Assembly: GCA_002438605.1 (NCBI GenBank)
Contig: DJPR01000011.1
Span: forward strand, 96,201 to 160,200
Reading direction: 5' to 3'
Source: Ruminococcus sp. UBA6407
Lineage (GTDB): Bacteria > Bacillota > Clostridia > Oscillospirales > Ruminococcaceae
DNA: 64,000 nucleotides
Each line of letters opens with the position of its first letter. The first letter of the stretch is position 1. The notes under the pieces are model-generated. The model was not told the origin of the DNA, did not search any database, and saw nothing but the letters and a program-made list of their open reading frames with translations. Below are positions 43,915 through 51,414 of this stretch, piece after piece. The position numbers and the translations under genes are program-made.

Positions 43915-44876
43915 GAAAAAGACTTTTTCTTTTATTCAGCTGTATTTTGTTTATTGTGTCATTATTTACAGGTTGTGCAACGACTTCTGCCGTGTCGGAT
44001 TCATTGTCAATTGTTACAACCTGTTTTCCGCCTTATGACTTTGCAAGAGCAGTAAAGGGCAGCAGCAGCGGAATTACAATGCTGCTTAGTCCCGGTGCTG
44101 AGGCACATTCCTATGAGCCTGCTCCACTTGACATTCTTACCATTCAGCAATGTGATATATTTATTTATATAGGCGGTGAAGGTGAAGTATGGGCTGATAA
44201 AATACTTGATTCCATAGATACAAGCAATATGACTATTGTTAAGCTTATTGATTACGTTGAACCCTTGGAAGAAGTTGAAATTGAAGGGACCTGCACCAAT
44301 GAAGAGCATCATCACGAACATGAACACGAGCATCATGAGCATGAAGAAGAGTATGACGAGCATATCTGGACATCACCTGAAAATGCTGCTAAAATGACAG
44401 AGGCTGTATGCAAGGCTTTTATTTCGGCTGATAGCGAAAATTCAGATGTATATGTAAATAACACTGAAAATTATGTTTCAGAGCTTGATTTGCTTGATGC
44501 AGATTTTAAAGAAATGCGAGCAAATGCTGAAAATAATCTTATAATAATCGGCGACCGCTTTCCTTTCAGATATCTGGCAGAAAGCTATGACCTGAATTAT
44601 TATGCAGCATTCAGCGGCTGCAGCTCAGAAACAGAACCCGGAGTTTATACAATGGCATTTTTGATTGAAAAACTTATTGAAACAAAAAGCAAATACGTTT
44701 TTTACCTTGAATTTTCTACAAAAAAGCTTGCACAAAAGCTTTGTGATGCATCAGGTGCTGAAATGCTGCCATTGCAGTCATGTCATAATGTTACAAAATC
44801 AGATTTTGAAAACGGCATAACGTATATTGAACTTATGCGTCAGAATTTAGAAAATCTCAGGAGGGCATTGTCTTGA
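43911..44876 (+). CDS. znuA: Zinc ABC transporter substrate-binding lipoprotein
   Basis: The 321-residue protein has a lipoprotein signal with lipobox LFTGC (Cys22). A cluster A-I metal-binding fold follows (VTTCFPPYDFARAVKG; PGAEAHSYEPAPLDI). The His/Glu-rich loop at about residues 125-150 is a mark of zinc-specific binders. DEHIWTSPENA gives a further ligand. It lies between the regulator and the ATPase, with four-base overlaps on both sides. Confidence 0.93.
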   Translation: MRKRLFLLFSCILFIVSLFTGCATTSAVSDSLSIVTTCFPPYDFARAVKGSSSGITMLLSPGAEAHSYEPAPLDILTIQQCDIFIYIGGEGEVWADKILDSIDTSNMTIVKLIDYVEPLEEVEIEGTCTNEEHHHEHEHEHHEHEEEYDEHIWTSPENAAKMTEAVCKAFISADSENSDVYVNNTENYVSELDLLDADFKEMRANAENNLIIIGDRFPFRYLAESYDLNYYAAFSGCSSETEPGVYTMAFLIEKLIETKSKYVFYLEFSTKKLAQKLCDASGAEMLPLQSCHNVTKSDFENGITYIELMRQNLENLRRALS

Positions 44877-45580
44877 AAGAACTTATAAAATGCAATAACA
44901 TATCTCTTAGCTATGACGGTGTTGATGTTCTCAAGGATATTTCTTTCAGTATATATGATGATGATTATTTATGTATTGTAGGAGAGAACGGTTCAGGAAA
45001 GAGTACGCTTATAAAATGTCTGCTTGGCATAAAAAAAGCGGACAAAGGTGAAATTATTATGAATGGCGGACTTAAACATTCCGATATAGGTTATCTGCCT
45101 CAGCAAACGTCTATACAAAAAGGCTTTCCTGCTACTGTTGAAGAGGTTGTAATATCAGGCTGTTTAAGCAGCAGGGGCTACCGTCCTTTTTATTCCAAAA
45201 AGGAAAAACAAACTGCTGAAATGAACATGAAACGTCTTGGCATTTTGGATTTGAGGAAAAGATGTTACAGGGAGCTTTCAGGTGGACAGCAGCAGAGGGC
45301 TCTCCTTGCAAGAGCCTTATGTGCCGCAAAAAAACTTATATTGCTTGACGAGCCTGTTACAGGTCTTGATCCTGTTGCCATTAATGAGCTTTATAATTTG
45401 ATTGGAGAATTAAATCAATCAGATAAAATAACAATAATCATGGTTTCACATGATATTCAGAATTTGCTGCGTAATACAAAGCACGTTCTGCATTTGAATG
45501 AAAGTTCAGCTTATTATGGTTCGGTAAACGATTATCTTAAATCCGAAATAGGAAGTAAATTTATTGGAGAATTAAAGTAA
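44873..45580 (+). CDS. znuC: Zinc ABC transporter ATP-binding protein
   Basis: A 235-residue ABC ATPase with Walker A GENGSGKST, Q-loop YLPQQTS, signature ELSGGQQQRALLARAL and Walker B LILLDEPVTGLDP. It powers the ZnuA/ZnuB zinc importer. It overlaps znuA by 4 bases and shares one base with znuB. Confidence 0.95.
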   Translation: MKELIKCNNISLSYDGVDVLKDISFSIYDDDYLCIVGENGSGKSTLIKCLLGIKKADKGEIIMNGGLKHSDIGYLPQQTSIQKGFPATVEEVVISGCLSSRGYRPFYSKKEKQTAEMNMKRLGILDLRKRCYRELSGGQQQRALLARALCAAKKLILLDEPVTGLDPVAINELYNLIGELNQSDKITIIMVSHDIQNLLRNTKHVLHLNESSAYYGSVNDYLKSEIGSKFIGELK

Positions 45581-46416
45581 TGGCAGAAAATCTTAAATTG
45601 ATGCTTACACCTGAATTTATGGCGGCAATACTTTTGCCTGCGATTATTGGCGGTATAGCAGTAACATTATGTTCCTCACTCTTAGGTGTAACGCTTGTAT
45701 TAAAAAAATATTCAATGATCGGCGACGGCCTTTCACATATAGGATATGGTGCATTGTCTGTTGCGGCGGTAATGAATCTTGCTCCGCTTAAAGTAGCACT
45801 TCCTGTTGTAATAGCTGCTGCGTTTGTGCTTTTGAGATTAAGTGAAAGCGGAAAGCTGGCAGGTGATTCTGCGATTGCACTATTTTCTACAACTGCACTT
45901 GCAATAGGCATACTTGTTTCGTCAAAAGCAGGGCTTACAAATGATGTAAGTCACTATATGTTCGGCAGTATACTTGCTATGAACAAAAGCGATGTAATAT
46001 TAAGTGTAGCAGTTTCTGTAATTGTGATACTTGCTTATATAGTGCTGTATAACAGAATATTCTCTGTTACATTTGATGAAAGCTTTGCAAGGGCAACAGG
46101 AGTTAATCCTGATGTGTATAATCTTATTTTTGCGGTTCTCACAGCAGTAACTGTGGTTTTGGGAATGATGATGATGGGAACTCTTTTGATTTCAAGTCTT
46201 ATTGTCATACCGTCGCTTACAGCTATGAGGATATGCAGGAGTTTTAAAGGGGTTGTTATTACTTCATCAATAGTATCTGTTATAAGCTTTCTGATTGGTA
46301 TGCTGATTGCTTTGGCATTTAATACAACACCCGGGGCAAGTATAGTAATTGTAAATGTATCATTTTTCATTCTTTTTTCTTTAATAGGAAAAATAAAAGG
46401 CTGTAAGGCGGACTGA
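45580..46416 (+). CDS. znuB: Zinc ABC transporter permease
   Basis: A 278-residue ABC-3 family membrane permease with about eight helices. Typical segments are MIGDGLSHIGYGALSVAAVM (the coupling region) and GMMMMGTLLISSLIVIPSLTAM near the end. It completes the zur-znuACB operon. Confidence 0.94.
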   Translation: MAENLKLMLTPEFMAAILLPAIIGGIAVTLCSSLLGVTLVLKKYSMIGDGLSHIGYGALSVAAVMNLAPLKVALPVVIAAAFVLLRLSESGKLAGDSAIALFSTTALAIGILVSSKAGLTNDVSHYMFGSILAMNKSDVILSVAVSVIVILAYIVLYNRIFSVTFDESFARATGVNPDVYNLIFAVLTAVTVVLGMMMMGTLLISSLIVIPSLTAMRICRSFKGVVITSSIVSVISFLIGMLIALAFNTTPGASIVIVNVSFFILFSLIGKIKGCKAD

Positions 46417-46418
46417 TT

Positions 46419-46553
46419 TTACGGAATATATATTTTAACATCATCTTGCTTATTTTTTTCATCCTGAATACTTATTTCCTTTTTTGAATTTATATTTGGT
46501 ATATAAATTTTTAAGTTTTCGGGATTGCTGTTTGATTTTTGTTTATCCAACAT
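46419..46553 (-). CDS. Unannotated 44-residue small protein
   Basis: A short frame on the minus strand from ATG 46553, preceded by GACGAGGTGAGTAAT, a good ribosome site (GAGGTG, 6-7 bases away). The product opens MLDKQKSNSNPENL and contains the motif KIYIP twice: once as KIYIPNI near residue 15, and once as VKIYIP at the very C-terminus. It is polar, with many Lys, Asn and Asp, and has no membrane helix. It ends 3 bases from the znuB stop, tail to tail. I do not recognise a family. The good ribosome site and the internal repeat favour a real gene. Confidence 0.5.
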   Translation of the reverse strand: MLDKQKSNSNPENLKIYIPNINSKKEISIQDEKNKQDDVKIYIP

Positions 46554-46609
46554 ATTACTCACCTCGTCAATATTATTTGTGTTTTTTTAGTTAATATTCA
46601 TAAAAGATA

Positions 46610-46674
46610 AAGGCAATACTGCACAAAAATCGTGTGGTGTTGCCTTAATGACTTTGTACGGTATTGCCTTAAAT
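46610..46674. repeat. Palindromic repeat followed by an extra right half
   Basis: A short copy (AAAGGCAATACTGCACAAA ... GTGTGGTGTTGCCTTA, 46610-46647) is followed at once by another right half, TGACTTTGTACGGTATTGCC (46648-46668). The stretch from here to 46820 is AT-rich, with a TATAAT at 46780-46785 but no gene. Confidence 0.7.
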
Positions 46675-46821
46675 GTTGACTTTTCCGTTTTCATTGTGCT
46701 TTATAATTACTTTTATTTGACTGTGTTTTGCTTAAAAATCCAATTCTGACCATATATTTCTTTTTGTTTAGTTAATTTGTTATAATGTTTGTGCTTGAAT
46801 ATGTGTTTTATATGTTGAATA

Positions 46822-46850
46822 TTGACAATTGTATTGAGATGTGGTAATAT
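46822..46850 (+). promoter_or_regulatory. Promoter for the large surface-protein pair
   Basis: TTGACA (46822-46827), 17 bases, TAATAT (46845-46850). A repeat copy lies between it and the start codon, so the 5' leader would contain the repeat hairpin. Confidence 0.7.
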
Positions 46851-46888
46851 GAAATAAAGTTTTTATTGTTGGCAGTACAGCTAACAGT

Positions 46889-46928
46889 TAAGGCAATGCC
46901 ACACAATCTTTATGCTGTATTGCCTTAA
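46889..46928. repeat. Copy of the palindromic repeat
   Basis: TTAAGGCAATGCCACACAA on the left and ATGCTGTATTGCCTTAA on the right. It would be transcribed in the leader of the downstream gene, ending 17 bases before its ATG. Confidence 0.7.
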
Positions 46929-46944
46929 ATAAGATTCAGGGGGA

Positions 46945-49900
46945 ATGATGCAATTGTATTTAAAAGGATGCAGTGTTAAAAGGGTAAAAAAAGCTATTTC
47001 TCTTTTTTTAAGCGTTGTACTGACGTTTAATATCTGTGCTATCATAAGTCTTAAAACTTATGGTTCTTCACAGAATGAACAGAAAGCAGCGAAGGAAAAA
47101 ATCATTGAAAGAGCTGTTGCTTACCTTGAAAATGAAGAAAATGCAGATCACAGTATCGGTGACAGCAGAACTATTAATGATACTTCTGATGCACTGTCTG
47201 TATTGAGAACATTAGGAGAACATCAGCACAATGAAAGTGTGCAATGGCTGACAGAGCAGGTATCAACTGAAAATACTGATATGACAGCAAGACTTATTTC
47301 TGCGACAGGTAATCCGGAGTATTTGGAATATATCAAGGATATGCAGAATGAGGACGGCAGTTTCGGACTTTATCCGGGATATGCCGGTGATGTAATGGAT
47401 TCCGTTCTTGTTCTTGAGGCAATTAATGATATCGGTTATACAGGTACAGATATTTCATGTACAGACCTATGCTCTTATCTTATAGCTTCTGTGAATGGTG
47501 ACGGTGGATTTTCTTATAATGACGCAAATGCAAGCGATTACATATTATCTTCAATGGCGGTTTATAATATAGGAAGATTTTTTTATACCAATAATTATGA
47601 TATGTCTGTTCTCAGTAATTCATTGGATTACATAAATGAAAATACAGGCAATAGTTACAGTGATGACAATATTGAAAAAACAATATATAAATTTCTTGCA
47701 CTTCAGGCTTGTCAAGTTGAGTTTGACGCTATAGAAGTTGTAGAAGAACTTGAAAAGGCTGAAAAAGCTGACGGCAGTTTCGCAGGGAGTGTTCATATAA
47801 CTTCACTTGCCATAAAGCTTCTCAGCTCACTGGACCTTGAAAATCGTGTAAGAATAACTGATTTTAATACTGTTCTTAGCAATACTGAAGGAACGACAAA
47901 TAAGTCTACCTCAATTACAGCAGAGACTAATATCGGATATATAAGCAATTATGATGCACCGTTGGATTTGAAGTTTTCAGTATATAATGGTGAAAATGTT
48001 GTTTATGAAAACAACAGCAGCGTTTTGCTTCAGGAAAATGAAACTTCTCTTGTTGTAAATTCAGGTGAATTTCGACTTTCAGAACCAAGCAGTGCAGGGG
48101 TTTATACTCTTGTTGAACTTTATAATTGTGATACATTGATTAAATCTCAAAAAATAGTCATTAATATCAGCGATAATGAGACTGTTTATTCTACTGAGAT
48201 CAGTGAACTGGCTGTAGAACTTGATTCATATTCTGCATATAAAGATTCTGCTGCTGAAGTTGGAGTTTCATATGCTTTGCTGTATGCAACCAATGTAAAG
48301 CAGGATGTTAAAATGAAAACCATTGTCACAAAGGATAATAAGGAAATTAATTCTGTTAGCGAGGAATGTGAGCTCACTGAGGAGAAGAATATCCTTTCAG
48401 GAACACCGCTTAGTTTCAATCCTGACACTTCAAAGGAAGGCAAGTATGAAATAACCGTTATCTGTTTTTATAATGATGAGGAAATCTGCCGCCGAACAGT
48501 TGAATTTGTTGTTCAATCTGCTCCTGTAATTAAGGAAAAAACGGACGACATTGAATCGGAACAATTTGAAGTAACATGGTTTGGTCCTATACTCAGTGAT
48601 TACTATATTTTTGCAGGAAATGAAACTGAAATTTCTGTTGGTGCAGAGATCAATTATTTTTCCAATTGTGAATTTACAGGAAATATTGAAATTCAGGTTT
48701 ACAAGGGAGAAGAATGCATCGCTGAAAATACAACGGATATTTCCCTTGAAAAAGGAATTCCAACTTATTTTGAAGGAAAGGCAAATTATCCTGTTTATAA
48801 GAAAAACTCTCAACTTTCGTTCAGCGTGAAAAACGTTGGTGAATATAACGTATACGCTAAGCTTTATAATTCAAAGGGTGAACTTCTTAAAGAAGGTGAG
48901 TGCAGGCTGCAGGTGCTTGATAAGCCTGTGCAGGATCTTGTACTTAACAGCACAGTAGATGAAGAAGCCTCTGATATGGTCAATCTTTCATGGAACGATA
49001 TAAGCAATGATGCTGAGAGTTACAGCTATCAGCTTTACAGACGAACACCCGGAGCAAATTGGGAGCCACGTTCTATCTGGAATGAAGAAGAAAAAATTAA
49101 TGTACTTAATGTATATCCAAAGGGTCCTTATCTTGAGAATTGGATGAATACAACCATAAGTGATACAGAATATCCTGCCGGAAAGGGAATATTCGATATT
49201 GAATCGGTACATTTCCCTGTATTCAGTTCTGATCCTTACGGCTGTTTGCTCAATGATGACGGTACATGGAAATATGATGTTATATTTTTTGGTTCTTCTG
49301 ACTGTAATGACGGATATGATCTTGATGAGACTTCATCAGAAGTCTTACAGAAATTCATTGACAGCGGCAGAGGTGTTCTTTTCGGACATGATACCTTATG
49401 CGGAGGTTCATCGTATTACCTTAAACACCATTATTTCAATGATTTTGCTGAACAGGCAGGACTTGTTATAAAAACCCCAAGTCCTGAGGTATGGTACAGA
49501 ACCACTTCTGTTTCAGTTGTAAAGATTGGTACGCTTACAAATTATCCATGGGTTATAAGAGGAAACCTTACTGTCCCTAATACTCATTCAACCGGTCAGT
49601 ATCTTTATGGTGCAACAAGATGGATAGATCTTAATGCTACAAAGCGTGTTGACGAAGAAACGGGAGCAATTGATAATTTTTATCTTTGCACAAACAATAA
49701 CATAGGTATGATACAAACAGGTGACAGCACCGGTCAGGCATCTGACGATGAAAGAAAAATACTTGCAAATACGCTGTTCTATCTTTATCAGATTTCACAG
49801 CAGACAACTGCTAAGGATGCCTCTTTCTATGATATTGACGCTCCGAATAAACCGACATTTGTGTCATCTTCTGTATCTGAAGGAAAGATGACAATAGATA

Positions 49901-51414
49901 TAAGCTCTGTTGACAATAAAACAGAATATGAGTATTACATAAGTGCAAATCCTGAAAATACAAAGTCTGAAAACGTACTTTCAAACATAAGAAAACATGA
50001 AACTTTAAGCGGACTTGCAGGGTTTGTAGTTGAAGTAAACAACAGCTCTGAGCCAAGCTCTGACTTAATAAAATATGATGAGAATAATGAAAATATTCTT
50101 AATCTTAATCTTACTGATTCAAATGGACAAGCAAAGGTAACGGTTTCACCTACTGACTTGAGTGAACCGCAGTATATCCACATATTTGCTGTTGATAATG
50201 CCAATAATGTCAGTGAAGAATTAATCGTGCCTTTCTCTGATGCGGAGCTTGTTACAAATATTGAAACAGACAAAAAACTTTATTCATGCGGTGACACAGT
50301 AAGCATAGATACTTATACAGTTTCTGCACCATTTGGAAGAACGGCTGATATGACTATAGATATATATGATGAATTTGATAATAAAACTTCTGAAATAGCA
50401 TCTGAACCTCAGCAGATTCTTACAGCAGACGAACGCTTTATAAGTTCTGCTGAATGGAGTGTGCCGGATAATTTAGTGGGAAGATATAAGGCTGTAATAA
50501 CATGGGAGAATGATAATGATATTATCGCTAAGGCAGAAACAGAATTTAAAATAGCTAACGAAGAAAGTGTGCTTAATACAGTAAGCAGTGATAAAATGAG
50601 CTATTCTGTAAGTGACCCGATAAATCTTGAAAATATTGTTTATAATAAGAGTCAGGGAATGACTGAAAATGACCTTATACTTAATATTAAGGTATATAAT
50701 ACAGATACTTCTTATGAAGCTGCATCATTTGAACATTCTATCGGATTAATAAATCCGAACAGTTCAGCAGATTATTCAGACTCAATTGCTCCCAATGTTC
50801 TTGTAAGCGGTAATTACAGAGTTATATCTTCCGTAATTCAGGGCAATAGTGAGATTTCAACGGATACAGCAGAATTTACAGTTACTGATGATGTAACATC
50901 ATTTACAGGAAAACTTAAATTTAATTCGGATGTAAACTCCGCATCGGCTGACTTTAGCGTGACTAATAACGGAACAGAAAATGCTGATGAAGCTCTTATA
51001 ACATTATCTGTTTATAAAGAGGGTGTGACAGAGCGTATTTACACATATAGCGAATCTGTTTCTATAGGCATCGGTGAAACTGTAAGCCGCAGTCAGAAAA
51101 TAGATGTACCTCTTACTGACTGTGAATACTATGGTGTGTTAAGTGTAAATTATAAAGGCAGTTCTTCTGATCTTGATTATGATGGTTTTAAATTAATGCC
51201 GTTAGTTACTACTGTTTCAAATTCTGTTACGGATATGGAAACTGCTTCAACAACATCTGCTTCAAAGAAAACTGTAACAAAAACACAGAATCTGGATTCT
51301 CCTAAGACGGGAGTAAAGGATATTCCGACTTATATGTGGGTAATCACAATACTCAGCTTTGTGGGACTTATTGCAATAAAAATGACAGGAGGCAGTGAAG
51401 ATGAGAAAGACTAA
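46945..51414 (+). CDS. Large cell-surface protein with alpha-toroid domain and SPKTG anchor
   Basis: A 1489-residue exported protein. Residues 1-35 form a signal peptide. About residues 45-295 hold repeats like those of terpene cyclases and prenyltransferases (QNEDGSFGLYPGYAGDVMDSV; VNGDGGFSYNDANASDYI; KADGSFAGSVHITSLAIKLL). A series of beta-rich modules follows, with a fibronectin-III-like start near residue 675. About 700-960 holds a conserved unit (YDVIFFGSSDCNDGYDLDE; GRGVLFGHDTLCGG) that resembles DUF5057. The end has SPKTG (1452-1456), a membrane helix and a charged tail, as in sortase-anchored proteins. The next gene overlaps it. Its function is unknown; adhesion or binding is a guess. 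Confidence 0.75.
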   Translation: MMQLYLKGCSVKRVKKAISLFLSVVLTFNICAIISLKTYGSSQNEQKAAKEKIIERAVAYLENEENADHSIGDSRTINDTSDALSVLRTLGEHQHNESVQWLTEQVSTENTDMTARLISATGNPEYLEYIKDMQNEDGSFGLYPGYAGDVMDSVLVLEAINDIGYTGTDISCTDLCSYLIASVNGDGGFSYNDANASDYILSSMAVYNIGRFFYTNNYDMSVLSNSLDYINENTGNSYSDDNIEKTIYKFLALQACQVEFDAIEVVEELEKAEKADGSFAGSVHITSLAIKLLSSLDLENRVRITDFNTVLSNTEGTTNKSTSITAETNIGYISNYDAPLDLKFSVYNGENVVYENNSSVLLQENETSLVVNSGEFRLSEPSSAGVYTLVELYNCDTLIKSQKIVINISDNETVYSTEISELAVELDSYSAYKDSAAEVGVSYALLYATNVKQDVKMKTIVTKDNKEINSVSEECELTEEKNILSGTPLSFNPDTSKEGKYEITVICFYNDEEICRRTVEFVVQSAPVIKEKTDDIESEQFEVTWFGPILSDYYIFAGNETEISVGAEINYFSNCEFTGNIEIQVYKGEECIAENTTDISLEKGIPTYFEGKANYPVYKKNSQLSFSVKNVGEYNVYAKLYNSKGELLKEGECRLQVLDKPVQDLVLNSTVDEEASDMVNLSWNDISNDAESYSYQLYRRTPGANWEPRSIWNEEEKINVLNVYPKGPYLENWMNTTISDTEYPAGKGIFDIESVHFPVFSSDPYGCLLNDDGTWKYDVIFFGSSDCNDGYDLDETSSEVLQKFIDSGRGVLFGHDTLCGGSSYYLKHHYFNDFAEQAGLVIKTPSPEVWYRTTSVSVVKIGTLTNYPWVIRGNLTVPNTHSTGQYLYGATRWIDLNATKRVDEETGAIDNFYLCTNNNIGMIQTGDSTGQASDDERKILANTLFYLYQISQQTTAKDASFYDIDAPNKPTFVSSSVSEGKMTIDISSVDNKTEYEYYISANPENTKSENVLSNIRKHETLSGLAGFVVEVNNSSEPSSDLIKYDENNENILNLNLTDSNGQAKVTVSPTDLSEPQYIHIFAVDNANNVSEELIVPFSDAELVTNIETDKKLYSCGDTVSIDTYTVSAPFGRTADMTIDIYDEFDNKTSEIASEPQQILTADERFISSAEWSVPDNLVGRYKAVITWENDNDIIAKAETEFKIANEESVLNTVSSDKMSYSVSDPINLENIVYNKSQGMTENDLILNIKVYNTDTSYEAASFEHSIGLINPNSSADYSDSIAPNVLVSGNYRVISSVIQGNSEISTDTAEFTVTDDVTSFTGKLKFNSDVNSASADFSVTNNGTENADEALITLSVYKEGVTERIYTYSESVSIGIGETVSRSQKIDVPLTDCEYYGVLSVNYKGSSSDLDYDGFKLMPLVTTVSNSVTDMETASTTSASKKTVTKTQNLDSPKTGVKDIPTYMWVITILSFVGLIAIKMTGGSEDEKD

